Below, in pieces: positions 23,131-36,239 of a stretch of DNA of 64,000 nucleotides. Source of the stretch: Gymnorhina tibicen (taxonomy: Eukaryota > Chordata > Aves > Passeriformes > Artamidae); contig VXAZ01004548.1 in NCBI GenBank assembly GCA_013399875.1, positions 62,001 to 126,000 on the forward strand. The letters are read 5' to 3'. Both the position numbers and the translations under genes were made by a program. Under the pieces are notes generated by a model. The model was not told the origin of the DNA. It ran no database searches and saw only the letters and a list, made by a program, of their open reading frames with translations. Positions within the stretch are counted from its first letter, which is position 1. Every line of letters starts with the position of its first letter.

Positions 23131-25907
23131 AAAAGTCTGGAGTGGAAAACCCCTACTGGGTTGGCTGGGTTTCTACAATTTCTAATGTATATAAATAAAT
23201 ATCTGTATATGTATAGGTATTCTGTCAGCAGATTTCAACTTTATTCAGGAGAAAGGAGACAACTATCAGCCCATCTGTGCTTGTTTGAGTGCTATGTTTT
23301 TTGTCTCTGATGATCCATGTGGTTAGCCATGTGTATGTATATTGTGTTTGTGTGTATTCATGCATGCTTGCCTATGAGGAATTTTTGCTCACCCTTGCCA
23401 CTGGCTGGACCTGAGGACAACGAGCAACAGCAGTCTCATACTCATCAGGCTACTGGATTCAGCAACCTCTCACACTTGTACTGTTGATGCTGTCAAAAAG
23501 CTTTTTTTATACAACCTCCTCCCCCTCACTACCTCATTTTTGACTGCAGTGAAAAATGGGGAATATGATAAACCATATGCCTGATTCCAGTTGTTTTTTT
23601 TTTTAATTGTGTGCATCATCAAGATTTCTAAATTAAATCTAAAAAGCAGGTCATGAGTTGAATGCTATCTAATTATTTAATCCCTTAAGTACAATATCTG
23701 GCTAGAGAAAATAATTTTACGTATAGAAGTGGCCCATTTTCTTTCTATCCCAAAATAAAATGATGTGGAAAAACTCACTTTTTTCCCCTCATATCTACAG
23801 AATGCTGTTTCTCTCAAGAAATTCCATAAGCAGTTCCTCACTGTTCCATAACAGTGAGGCTGTTCTGCAGAGAGTTTACTGCCTCTGGCGTGCCTATGTT
23901 CCTCTTTGGGATCCAGTGAAGTGAACTGGAAGAGGATGAATGAATTGGGCACAGTGATGATGTACTCCTGGTGGGTCCATTCATAGACAGAGCACAGCAG
24001 TCAAAAACATTCTTTTTCAGGCATAGCAAGAAAGATTAAATCTGTTAGGATTTGGAGGAACATTTTCTCTACATCTTCCCTTAGGATAAACACTGTGACA
24101 TTTCCATAACAGATAGAAATGGGGAAAGGCAATGCTTTTGCTCATAACAATGCTTTGCTACAAGATCTTACCAGATTTTCATGGTCATAGAAAGAAAACG
24201 CTGATTATTCACATCTCTTCAAAAAAGGAGGCAAATGTCTCCAATGAAGAGCTATATATCACTCTTTCTTTACTCCTAAATTAATGTTTTAACTACTGCC
24301 AGAAAGACTAAATAAGTTGTTATAATTCATCTACTGGGCTTCACTTAAATGTTAATGTCCTTGCCATACCAGTATTGTTCCTCTGGGGAAGAGAGAAAGG
24401 CTACATACATCTATTTGCTAAAGCAACATTTGTTTATACTTGATAGCATGAAAAGGGTCTTTGATATAATGAAGAGTGTTGCTTAGAAGTAAATTACTCT
24501 TTAATAATACTAATTAAATCTTTAGTGACACTGAGAATGACACCTGAAAGCAAAAAAATGCTTATAAAGCACTCAGGAAATAATTATAATCTGAAATCTG
24601 TGGCTTTTTCGGAATGGAAGATTCAAAAACTTTCACAGGATGATATTACCAGCAACACTTGTTCTTTAACTTTGGCAGTTTCAAGGAAGTTGGCATGTGA
24701 TTTAATAGAAGACTATGTAGATTAATTGAAACAGTAATAGGATTAGTTTGAATATTCCAGGTAATGTACAATGTTTCATAGCATAAAAAGTAAAAACTCT
24801 TCTAGACTAATCATGAGGGTTTCTTTTATATACTCATAATTCTAGTTCTAGCTGACTTTCTGAAAGAGTCAGCGAAACTTTTCTTCAGAATATTGGGGGA
24901 GACTTTCAAAAAAGGTGGAGCTGCTTTGATGTCTGAATCATGCACAGAAAGTTGAATTAGCTCAGTGATGCAGAATAGCCGTACTTTCTCTCCTCTTAGA
25001 CATGTCTCCTCGGGGGTGAAGCAAGGGGTGTCTAATTGAATCATTTCCTCATTCAGCTCAAATACAGCAGATATGTAGTTCAAATCCAGAATATTTGTTG
25101 TTCAGTGCATGTTGTGATTATTCATCATAATAAAAATAATAAAGATTATAATTAAACCCAGGAATTAATTTTCATTGAAAATAAAACATGATTATCAAAA
25201 TTATGTTTCAAGTCCCTTTGGAAGTGTTACTTAAAGAAATGTATTGAAGTGAAGTTTATCCTTATAGATCTCTTGGAAATGTTTCCACAGTTTCAAAACA
25301 TTTTCCCCTTCTTTCTTCTCTCTCTATATCACTGTTCCTCTACTTCTTCTGAACTCTTTATTGATGAAACTGAAAAGTCCTGAAAAGTTTATCCATCTCA
25401 CAGTTTTGTTCCTTCAAAGCAAATTAGAAGTATAGAAGAGAAAACAGGTGAAATATTGAGTCTTCATTTCAGAAAACTACTTATCCATCCCCCAAACCCC
25501 ATCTTCCCAAATTAATTTGACAGTAGACAGAACAATTACATACCACCTCCCTGTGCTTCAGTTGACTGTACTCCAACACTTAGCAATGTTGCTGCATAAT
25601 CTTGACTTGAATTTCTGGAAAGAATTGTTGCGTTGCGAAAAAGATCTGTGACAAAGGATGTGGACTACATCCTTGCAAGATAGGAAAAGTAACATTTCAA
25701 AGAAAGGTAAGATTTTTGAGATTAGTATAACTGGTAAGTCAAGGACTCAAAAAAAACAGTGGCATTGAAAGGGAAAAACGAAAAGATTCGGAGGATGGTT
25801 ACTCAGCAGCATCCAGAATCAAACTGTTTCAGGGATCTTCTTTTCCTACAAGGCATCTGCCTAGCTAACAAAGATCTCACTGAATTGGTGAGAATAATAG
25901 TCCTGAA
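23131..25907. other. AT-rich noncoding stretch
   Basis: No gene or repeat family recognised. An 85-codon minus-strand frame (24826-25083) has a balanced amino-acid composition but no family I recognise. No splice-site pattern supports it as an exon. Confidence 0.5.
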
Positions 25908-25913
25908 CATTCT
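25908..25913. repeat. Target-site duplication CATTCT (left copy)
   Basis: The hexamer CATTCT directly precedes the LTR beginning TGTCGCAACG and is repeated exactly after the LTR at 26430-26435. A 6-bp duplication is typical of class II (ERVK/alpha-beta-like) integrations. Confidence 0.9.
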
Positions 25914-26429
25914 TGTCGCAACGCTGTCTGTCCAGCTGGACCCAGGGCTGGACATCCGTCCACCCGGGAGGGGGATGGAGGCTGGCTCGCGGGGGCGCGC
26001 GGTGTGCTGGTGGGGCTCCAGGAAGGTTCCACCTAACCCACCAGTGGTGAAGGCACACTGAGGAGGAATAGAGGAGACGGAGAGACTCTCTTGTGGAACA
26101 ACAGGGACTTTACTGAACTTGAAGATCATGAGAAAGAGCCCCATGGGGTTGTTGGTCAGAGTCTTTTAACCCTTACGGAGTGGGAGGGGGGAACATGAAA
26201 CAACCAATAATACAGGTACTTGGGGTTTGAATCCTGGCGGGCAGAGGGTACAGACCAATGGAGGGTAATGTGGGCAGGGACAAACAGCGTGGGCCAACAG
26301 GGATTGGGGGACCCAGGGAGCAAACCAAACACAGGGGAGAGAGTGGGGGAGAATGGGGGAGATTTGGGGAGATGGCAGTGGCTAATATGATATTGTTGGC
26401 TGTGGAAACTGCCATAACAGACTGCTACA
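25914..26429 (-). mobile_element. Solo ERV LTR (class II-like) with 6-bp TSD
   Basis: This is a 516-bp element bounded by TGTCGCA on the left and TGCTACA on the right, which are imperfect inverted termini with the canonical TG...CA ends. It is flanked by perfect CATTCT duplications. Read on the minus strand it contains a CCATTGGTC motif, a TATA-like GGTTAAAAGA (near 26162-26171), and an AGTAAA polyadenylation-type signal (26109-26114), followed by a GC-rich U5 (around 25980-26010). That order fixes the orientation as minus. No internal retroviral sequence remains, so this is a solo LTR formed by LTR-LTR recombination. Intact duplications argue for a fairly young insertion. Frames within it (25759-26061, 25803-26144, 26173-26415) are not genes. 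Confidence 0.93.
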
Positions 26430-26435
26430 CATTCT
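26430..26435. repeat. Target-site duplication CATTCT (right copy)
   Basis: Exact repeat of the hexamer at 25908-25913, directly following the TGCTACA end of the LTR. Confidence 0.9.
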
Positions 26436-28614
26436 AGCTCATTAGACCCAACTTCATATGAAGCAAATAAGTAATTTGCTTTTTATTTTTAATTAGTGTA
26501 TAATTTTATATAGTCTCTCAGTAAAATTCTCTCAAAAAGGCCCAGGTGGGACAGTTACAAGGTAAGGAGAGGTCAGAGAGCTTTTCATTTGCATCAAGAG
26601 GAAAATTCTAAAGAGGTAACAGAAGTATAAGAGATGAGGAGGGATATAAAATCAATATGCTTCTGAAATGTCTGATCTAATGAAGTGCTTTTATTAAATC
26701 AGGATTTAACAAGATAAATTAGAAAGGTACACATAATTCCGAAGGAATAAAGATGTTGTGAATATACAGTTTGATAAGAAGTTGAGTACTGAACTCTTAA
26801 AGGAAGCACAGTACCTCTACTTGGCCTGGATTATTCATGTTCCTTCATCTTGAAGGGTATTAACCTCTACCAATATTTATGAAAATCACAGAGATGTGAA
26901 GATAAACTTCTGGTTTTCTGGAGGAGAATCACAGGTAGGAGTTTATTTTCCATAATTTTATGTTGATGTGTATCACTGATATTTCTCAGTGGGTCATAAA
27001 CATGGGAAGCAATACAGTGTGTGTCAGCAATGTGTGTGCTTTGTACTTCGGTGTGTACCAGCTACAACTGGCCTTGTGACCTAAAATGCACCAGCCATGA
27101 ATGCACCTATGGACAGACTACTTGGATATACTCACTCAAAGGGTACAGAGTAGTGATGGCTAGAATATGAAAAAGAAAATAGGAATTCAAAAAACATGTT
27201 GAATATTTCAAAACTTGAAATGACCTTTGATTATTTGGACCTTTGATTCTTGAATCTGTATGTAAGGATTGCAAAGTATTCTTGTATTCGTTCTGGCTGT
27301 GTAGAAAACATATAAAAGCCACATTTTCACTATAAATGACAATTACACCCTAGAGTTCAGATCTCTGTTAGGATGAGAGGACTTTAGATCCAGTTACTGG
27401 GAGAGGTAAGAAATGGAGTTCAATTGAGGAAAATCCTATCTTTCTGCTAATTATGTATATATCAATAGATAAGTATTGAGACAGACAGAAGTATGCGTAT
27501 TCTTAGCTTAACAGTTGTGGCAGATATTTGACTTTCTGGTTAATTCTAGTATGTCTAACTTTCTACTGTCCCAGTCTTCATCCGTCCTTGTGCATACACC
27601 ATAGGATTTTAAACTATGAATCGTGCAATAAATTATAACTTAATTGCATAGGAAACACTATAGAAATGAATTATTAATTATGCAGTATATGTGATATAAT
27701 ATGCGTAATATAAAATATAATTATATTAATTATACAGTGAGTGAGGCTGTTTTCAACACTGCCTCCACCTCAATTATCATTGATTTTAAAGAAAGAACTG
27801 CATATAGTTTAAGATAGGCAAGTGTAGAAAGAGAGGAGAAAAGGAGATTGCAGTAAAGAAAAGGAGAAAAAAAGGAGTAAAGAAATGGAATAAAGACTTT
27901 GTAAAATAAATGTCTGTAGCAGAACCAAGTTTGGAAGTGGCTGGTTTAGAGTTTCTCATTGAAATCCTACTCACCTTTTTTCTCAGGACTCAGAGATTAA
28001 AAAGGAAAAAGTTAAAGAAATAAAATTCTAAAGGACTTCTCATTGCTGAGCAGTCATGTATTCTTACAAAATGAAAAAGAACAGTACTTGTAGTAAAATA
28101 AAATTTTAAACATTCTTAAAATGAAAAGAAAATTGGGTAGACAAAGATGATAATTTAAGTGGTAACCATCAGTTTCTTCCATGGAAGACTATCTAGGCCT
28201 AACTATATCTTAAAATAATGTTTTCAATAGTTGAAGTAGAAGTAGACTAACTAAATGAAGTAAGTTCAAAACCCAGAGACCTTTCAGGGCTATCACATAT
28301 GCTTCATGCTGACTACCTGCACAGCTGTTATCAAGCCAGTGTTTGCTATCTGCCTTCAGGTTTATTCAAATATGTATTAAATATGAATTTCTGACAGAGC
28401 AATGATCACCTAACAGAATTAAAGATATTTATTTGTGGATACTGAAAAGCTGCTAGCAGAAGGTTTTTCCAGCTTCTTGCAATATCCTGTGAGAATCTTT
28501 CCTTTCTCACGCAAGCTATGAACACAGTAAGATGGGTTTTTGTATAACTGTATGAACATCTGGTGTTTGTCTAAGTCTGTTTATGATACATTGGAGAGGT
28601 GTTTTGGAAGTGAA
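26436..28614. other. AT-rich noncoding stretch
   Basis: No gene or repeat family recognised. A strongly AT-rich patch with ATTATTAATTAT/ATATAATTATATTAATTAT motifs lies at about 27665-27737. Confidence 0.5.
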
Positions 28615-28769
28615 TGTTGTAGGACTTTAGCCAATCACCCTAGGGGTGGGTGATCACTGACCAATCACTTTATGGAACTAGAATATATAAACGGGGTTGT
28701 AAATTATTAAATAATTCAATTTCTTGCTGGATCTGTATGTGGCTGCATCTCTCCATCCCTGGTATAACA
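28615..28769 (+). mobile_element. Compact LTR-like promoter unit
   Basis: About 155 bp begins TGTTGTAGG and ends GGTATAACA, so the termini are imperfect inverted repeats with TG...CA ends. Inside are two CCAATCA boxes (28631 and 28661), a TATATAAA box (28684-28691), and AT-rich sequence with AATAATTC (about 28712) where a polyadenylation signal would be expected. Flanking pentamers are GTGAA and GTGAC, a 4/5 match to a target-site duplication. The order CCAAT, TATA, poly(A)-like signal, CA end is that of a plus-strand U3-R-U5. The length is unusually short for an avian ERV LTR, so it may be internally deleted, or the true 5' end may lie further left (for example TGTATAAC at about 28541). Confidence 0.5.
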
Positions 28770-31155
28770 GTGACATTTATTCAGTTATTTAATAGAGGAA
28801 ATCTCATTGCTATATAAACTGTTCCATCTTCTGTTTAAACTCTGCCGTCAGTTTTGTATCAATATTTTCCAGAAATATGCTATTTAAATCCACATTCCTA
28901 ATATAAAACTAACTATTATAAACTTCCCTGCAGACAAAACTTTTAAAACTCTTAAAATGTATTTCATAGGAAAAATTTTAACAAATTCCTGGTATAAACT
29001 CTATTTTGAAAAAAAGCTCAGTTAAAAAGAAAGAGATTATGTTTCAAACATGAGTAACAGGTAGTCTGAAAGAGCAAACAGTCATTTTTCCAAAGTGTAA
29101 CACCAGACTGTACCCAGTGTTAAATGAGATCTAATCAAACTTTCCTGTAATTACTTTTCTCTAATTTGTTAGCACAGACTTTAACCTGGCTTAGAGTTCC
29201 ATGTGATCACAAACCACGGATTTACTTCCTTCCCTGAAGTAACTTTTTATTATACTGGATACCTCAAAACATTAAACAAAATGTTAAATATCGATTTTGT
29301 ACACATTGCTAGTATTACACCTGACATCAAAGGTTACATTATTAACATTGATTTAAATGAATTTTGTGCTTGAAAGAAGCATGTTGTGGTGAATTTCATA
29401 TTATAGACTCTGTGAAGGATATGTTATCCCAGTATTTAATTTAGATGTTGTTATTACAGTATTTATTTTATATAAAAGTAGAATAAATAAGGTGCAGAAG
29501 TTCTCTGTTAACTCAAAGGAAATATGCATAATTTAAAAATAACTAGGTTCAGTGAAACTAGATTATCTCATCTACTCAGACATAAAAGTAAAGTGAAAGA
29601 CAGGCCTGGTGTATATATTTAAGTAAATAAGCAAATTACAAGTGTTAAAAAAGTTTCAAGTCGGAAGAATATTTCTCATCCATCCTTAAAACTTCGTAGC
29701 TTCAAAGGGTTTAAAAACTAATGACTACAGCCTGATGTTGTGGATGAGTGCATACACTCTTTCACTCTGCAGTTAAGAACTTACTAAAACAGTGAAAGTG
29801 TCATTCCAATCTCCCAGTGAGGTCTGTTTAGAAAATATTGAAATCAATTAGGCTACTCCTAATATGTACTATGGGTGTAATTGTTGTGAGGGGATGTATC
29901 TCCTAGAAGTAGTGGGATTACTTGAAGACCTGGTGAAACCACAATCCCTGCTTTGAATACTAGAAGTCTACCTCCACAGTGTAATTCCAATTACAATAAA
30001 AAAAAAAAAGGAGCAGTTGTTTTGGTATGCCCTGAGACATTATTACACCTCGGTTTAATGGCTCAGCCATTAAAATCTTTTATCAAAATCAGCAGAAAAA
30101 GTGCCTGTAACTTCTTCTAGTCTAGTGGATTTTGATAACATGTACTTCATAAAATCTGGACTTGCCATTTCAACCAGGAGTACCAGAAGTGCTATTTCAC
30201 TATATTATGATAATATTAATAGGTGCTTGCAACTGGAATTGATAAACACAAGAGTTCTATGACAATGGTTTTGAAATCCAAAATGGATTGCCTGTGTATA
30301 CCAGTCGGTGGCCTGTCTAAAGCATTAATACAAGAGCATTATTATAACTTTTTTCATGCTTTTCAATGACTAAGTGGTTGAAAATTTGCTACTTCTCCAC
30401 ATAAAAATTTCACAATTAAATGTTAAAATCATTATTATTGTGGCTCTGGTCTTAGCACTCAGCAACAATTCCAAATTATCACCATTTCATTACCACTTAA
30501 ACACCACTGTACTGTTCATAGTGATTATTTAAATTAATTCCTACTCTTGAAGACATATTTTTCCCACTTACACTTATATGTTTAACTTCTTTCAGAACTG
30601 TAGCACTCAAAAGCTATGTCCTTACCGGTGTGCTGTAGATGAGTTTGTCTTATATTTTGTGATAGTAAAACAATGAATTCCACATGCTATTTTCTTCTCA
30701 CACATTTAAGAACTTGAAACATTAAGGATTTCATTAGCTCTTTTTTGAAGAGTGTTGTGATTTAACCTTGGTAGGCAGCTAATCAACACACAATTTTTTG
30801 CTCATTCCCCAATCTGGGACATGGAAGAGAATAACAAGGGTGAATGTGAAACACTTTATGTGTTGAGATAAAGTCATTTTAAGAGGTAAAGCTAAAGGTG
30901 CATATGACAGCTAAGCAAAGTAAGGAATTAGTTCACTATTTCCCATCAGCTGTCATGTGTTTAGCCATCTCCAGGCAAAGCAGAGCTACATCATAGGTAA
31001 CAGGTACTTCAGAAGCCAAATGTTCTAAGTTCCAAATGTCCTCTACTTTCTCCTTCTTCCCTGCTAGTTTTTACTGCTGAGTATGTGAGTATGACATCAT
31101 TCCTTTAAGAGATGGACTTGACGATCCTTTTGGGTACTTTACAACTCAGAATATT

Positions 31156-31179
31156 CTGTGTGTGTGTGTGTGTGTGTGT
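31156..31179 (+). repeat. (TG)n dinucleotide microsatellite
   Basis: Uninterrupted TG dinucleotides, about 11 to 12 units, followed by ttcatgttg. This is an ordinary short microsatellite. Confidence 0.97.
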
Positions 31180-32664
31180 TCATGTTGTTAAATGCAAGTG
31201 GTAACTGAGATATGGTAGAGATTTTGTTTCAGCTGAACAGGGTTCGTTGGTGTCAACTGTCCCAGGTATGTATCCTCCCAGATTCCTGGTCAGTCCCAAC
31301 TTCTTGCTGCCTCACTGTGGGTGCAGCATGAGAAATGGAGAAGGCCTTGATATTTAATGCAAATGAGTGCTTCAGGTCTCAAAACATCATCATTAAAGGT
31401 ATTATCAAAACCAGGTTTCATATAAATTTGTGAAAGCATGAGCTACACCTTGTGTTCAGCTCCAGGGTCCACTCAATTACTTGCTACATTAATGAAACAT
31501 ATAAAGAAAAATCAGATTAGAATAAATTTAAAACTGTTTTCTTGGAGACTGGGGATGCAAAATGAAGATCCAGAACTTCCTGGTGTGGACAGTGTTTCTG
31601 ATATTGTGATTTTAGGGTGCCCTAAAGATCACCTAAAGATGACAGTGGTTCATCAGGGGGGATGAACCACCACAATGCTGTGCAAACACTGTTAAGCAAT
31701 AGCTAAAACATTACTGTATCTTTGGCACTGTTTGTATTACTGTTTATACCCAAAACATAGTGCCATACATGCTACTATGAAGAAGAGTAACTACCACAGC
31801 CAAAACCCTTGATGCAGCTCCATGAAAAAGCATATTTGATATCCAAGCTAACTGCCTTGAATTAAGTAGATATTTTTGAGTAATAAGAACAGGAGAAAGA
31901 ACAGGTAACCAAGGATCACCTTTTAATTTTACATGTTTTCACCATTGTGTAAAATGGACATCACATTTATGATGCTAGCTGAACAGGATTATTACAAGTA
32001 CACCACTGTATTTGCATATATTTTCCAGAATAGGTCAGTTATCATCTCCATTTGTAATGCATCTGCAAAAACTAATAGCTCTTGCTCTGCGGAGCAAGTG
32101 AGGCAGAGCTTAGGAATTTTGTCTTTGGCTAATTCCTAGACCTACATACATGGCATCTTCACAGGATTGCTGAGATAGCCATCCTATAACCTCAAATACA
32201 AATACAAAGGTAAGTAAAGAATACTTTAACAGGCAGATTCAGTGGTGAGAAATTTCACTTCTTCCATTTTTTTCCTGTTTTTAATGTGAATCCCAGTTTT
32301 ATCTAGAACTATGGTTATTTCTCCCATGTTTGCACCGTTACAGTACCTGAATTAAAATATTACCCATCGTCCTACAAGAAGGGCAGATTAATAGCTTCTC
32401 ATGTACTATTAAGATGACAGGTTAACAACTACTTGCATAGTCAACATGAATTCTGCACCAGGCAGTACAGAACAATGCAGAAGTGGAACATTTTCTGGAT
32501 ATTAAGCTCAATTCTTCACTGCATCAACCTCAATTTTCTATGCTTCACTGACAAAATAGGGTCTTCCAGCTGGTAGCATAATGAGCTGGACTAGACTAAT
32601 TTCACATCAAAACTGACTGTAAAACAAGATTTGAATTCTAAAGGTGCAAAGAATGGATTCTATG

Positions 32665-32702
32665 TTTTTCTTTCTTTCTGTCTGTGTGTCTTTCTTTTTT
32701 TC
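32665..32702 (+). repeat. Pyrimidine-rich simple repeat
   Basis: A TTTC/TCTG/TGTC mixture (tttctttctttctgtctgtgtgtctttcttttttt) with no complex structure, likely a degenerate microsatellite. Confidence 0.85.
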
Positions 32703-33774
32703 TGAAAGTTTGGATAATACATGCCGTTGGAGAGTTCACACATCAGATAACATAGATGAAAGGAAAAAGTGTTAAAATCATTAGAAGAGAGGCAAACCGT
32801 GACCTATCTCTACCATTAAATCCTAATAATTTTTTAAAAATTGTGTTGTCCCCTTGAGACACTATATTAAACTAAAGATGTTCCTGCTAAATTTGGACAG
32901 ACAGTCAATATACATATATTATGGTAGAATTGTAGATGGACACAGTCTTATGAAACAATTACTGATACATGTAAAATATCCAAAAAATAAACAGGTTTTT
33001 TTTTCCTCCCACACCTTATGTTATTTCCACCTTTTTCAAATTTATTCTGTAAAATAAAACAAAATAGGTCAGGTGCTGAATGCTTTGCTTTTAAAACTAT
33101 TGTCAGATGCACCATTATAATCTGTATAGTATCAGGAAGAGCAATTGCAAAATGCAATCTCCATTGCACATTATTACAGAATAAATTACAATGATAACTG
33201 ATTCACACGAGTTATGAAGTTAACCTTTCTTTTTAAATGTTTGACTCCACTGATGTTGTTTTTCATTAATAATTTTTGCTGAATAACTCATATCTAAAGG
33301 GATTACTAAAAGCATAAGACAGTTAAGTTTTGATCAGTAAAAGAAACTTCTGTTCTGTCTCCTTCCCTTGAATTGCACAGAATCTATTACACTGGCAAAT
33401 GAAGAGCTCTGTCTTCAGATAGCAGTTGAAGAAAAGCAACAAGTATGTGGACACTGTAAATTGAGAAGTTATGTATATCTAAAAATAATCAGAATTCAGA
33501 CATCAGTTTCAGTGTGTAGATCTGCACTTTAATCAGAATTAAGGAATAAGAGATAACAGCAAAATATTGAAATGGATTACAGAGAATATCATTCATTGTT
33601 AGACTGAAGTACTCTAGAACCACAGTTACAAAATCCTGGTGCACATCCCCTTTTATCCAATAGAATGAAAAAAACCTAGTGTTGGTTCCAGAGATCAATA
33701 CTATAAGACTATTATAAAAATTGTAAAAATTATAGATGTATCTACATTATTTGGAAAGGCTTCTCCGTTTTACT

Positions 33775-33809
33775 TATTTTTTTTCTTTTTTTTTTCCTTT
33801 TTTTTTTGT
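33775..33809 (+). repeat. Poly-T/C tract
   Basis: Long T runs with single C interruptions. It could be the antisense of an old poly(A)-type tract, but no element is recognisable beside it, and CR1 does not use poly(A) tails. Confidence 0.9.
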
Positions 33810-34982
33810 ATTTCTGATGTATGTTTAGTAAAAATCCTCAAAATGGTCAATGGACAAGAGCTGAAGAAGTCACACCACTGCAACTTGTGTTCATTCTTGC
33901 AAATAACAGTCAGCTTTCATTTTAGTTTATAGGCTTGCACCAAATAGCTTTAAGGAAAGATTAGGAACAACATTATGAGTCATTTAGAATCTTGTTCTTT
34001 TTTCCTTTTCCTTTATTTGTGGAACCAGCCATAGTCTTGTTCACATGATTTACTTACCTAACCTATCTTAGTTGAGCAGATATATTATTAAGAAGATCTG
34101 CACCTTTTTAATCCTGACATTTGACTCCTGATAACCCAGCTACAAAATCTGTCAAAATGAGCAGAAGGTGCCAATATCTTGCCACTTGACTGCTTAGGCT
34201 AACATGCGTCTATGCTGCAGCATAAGGTGACATACAGACTTCCTCATCATCCAGAAAAATTCAACATAAACTGTTACAGTCTTATTTTGCTGATAATTTC
34301 AGATATAGTTAATCTTTTCCTGCACAGGATTTTTAGGAAATACTTAAGATATTAGCTTACTGAAGAGAAGCGGCTGCAGATATGAAAAGCTTGGTTCAAA
34401 AACAGGATGAGGTGAAGGATGATTTCATTGTCTTGCCAAATATACATATTCTGATAATGTGTGTAATGCATTTCCCATATCTACCTAGATGGTAGTGGAA
34501 TTTGATTCCTAGGCCTGTCGTATCCACACTCTGAAAGACAGCAGCTTCCCTGAAAAAGAGAGAAAGAACCACCACCAAGGTTCCATCTCCCACTACAGAA
34601 AAGAACATCTAACTGGTTAATTGTTCATTACTAATGATGCAGTGGGTATATTATATACCAAAAGTAACCATCAGGTATCAAACAAGTCACAGGCTATTGT
34701 GTTTTGACGTATTTCTACACAATATGTGTAGAAAAGTGTCCTCACCTCTGTCTTCTATGGTTCTGATGCCATAAAGCAGCAACTCTTACTGAGACACTGC
34801 CTTCTGGCATGTGTGGAGTCACTGCTTCAGGAAAAAGAGCTTATCTCTTGTTCAACACTATTCTTCTGCACAGACTACTAACAAAATCCATACCCATTTT
34901 TTCATCTCTTTTGGCTTTTACCTGCACATACTCTAATGTTAGTTTACTACCACTATGAAGTAGTTTTACTACATCTGTTAAA

Positions 34983-35195
34983 GGTTCAGATTGGACAACA
35001 AGAAGAATTTTGTAACTGAAGGAGTAGTTAAGCATTGGCAGGGACTGCCCAGGGAGGTAATGGAGTCACCATCCCTGAAAGTGTTCAAGAAATGACTGGA
35101 CGTGGCCCTTAATGCTGTGGTTTAGTTGACATGGTGGTGTTCAAAGGCTGGACTCAGTGACCTTGGAGGTCTTTACCAGCCTTGATTCTATGAGA
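34983..35195 (+). mobile_element. CR1 LINE 3'-end fragment
   Basis: Contains ggttcagattggacaacaagaagaatttt, aagcattggcagggactgcccagggaggtaatggagtcaccatccctgaaagtgttcaagaaatgactgga, then aatgctgtggtttagttgacatggtggtgttc and ggactcagtgaccttggaggtctttaccagccttgattctatga. This is the last roughly 200 bp of a CR1 element with only a single tail unit left. It is severely 5'-truncated. Confidence 0.95.
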
Positions 35196-36239
35196 CTGTG
35201 CTGTTACAGGATGTATTGCACCCTTTACTTATACAAGTAAAGTATCACAAGGATACTTAGCAAAGACTTTAAACCTTTGGAGTTGTATAAATTAAGTATG
35301 ATCAAAGCAAAACAAAACAAAAGTACTGTTTAAAGAGAACATCTTTTATTTTTGTCTTCAGCTATAACTATTTGGTCAGTTCGAAAAACACCCAGTTATA
35401 AACCTTATGCAAAGCATTACAGATTTATTTATTTTGATATTTATTTTGTGGTATCTTCAATAGAATAACAGAAAAATAGAAAGCTAACACCTCCTGAAAT
35501 CTGATCTATAACTGAACAAAATAATAATTCAAATACTAGTGCAATAACAAAAATGTATCTGCTAGTGAGTTACAATTTCAATCAGAACAGCAACACCATA
35601 AATATGTTTGTCCTTGTTCATTATTATAAAACAAATTAAATCATATCAAACACATTTAAAAACTACCCCAGATTCAAAAAAGGTTGAGGTTTTTTTTAAT
35701 CTTAGTTTGGAAAAACATGATGCAGCTTCAGAAATACTTTTGTTGCATTACTCTCAGACAAAAAATAGAGCCCTGAGCATAGCTTCAATTTCCCCCTGAA
35801 AATACATAAGGTTTGCTATAGGTCAGTGCCTGCTTCTTTATACAGTTAATGATAGCAGAGCAGCAGTAATTTGGTGAAACATTCTGATTTCATGCTACAT
35901 CTGTTATTGGTTGAGCCTTCAATTAATCTGCTCTTCTTGCAAGTCAAACCACTTCCACTATTTCTCAGTTAGAGACTAAAGTAATCACAATGCAGCTTTC
36001 TTAGGAGAAGGATATGAAGGGCCAGATTCCCAACTATTACACATTGTCAAAGTTTTACTATTACCTGTAAAGACCTGTCAAACTGTACTGACAAAGGCCC
36101 TTGTGAATAGCTATACTTAGTATTCTGTTTCAATGAGTTATACCTTGATTTTTACATAAAGTTTGTCAAAGGAAAAAAGTTTCTGCAGTCACATTTCCTT
36201 TATTAGGTTTCTTAGAAAGTATGACTTTTAAGTTTCGTG
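35196..36239. other. AT-rich noncoding stretch between CR1 copies
   Basis: No gene or repeat family recognised. Confidence 0.5.

Larger units (their letters stand above)
28770..34982. other. Long AT-rich noncoding stretch
   Basis: No gene or known repeat family recognised apart from the simple repeats listed separately, and no open frame reaches 100 codons. A short A-run occurs at about 29998-30010. Confidence 0.55.

Noticed and set aside
24826..25083. 85-codon minus-strand frame of balanced composition
   Set aside because: No family recognised, no splice or promoter context, and length within chance expectation for 64 kb on six frames.
25759..26144. 100- and 113-codon frames around the GC-rich segment
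   Set aside because: The GC-rich stretch is the U5 region of a solo LTR with a perfect target-site duplication. The high GC and CpG there come from the LTR and not from a gene promoter.
27665..27737. Strongly AT-rich stretch as a possible replication origin or matrix-attachment site
   Set aside because: AT richness alone is common in this window and no specific motif or symmetry supports a function.
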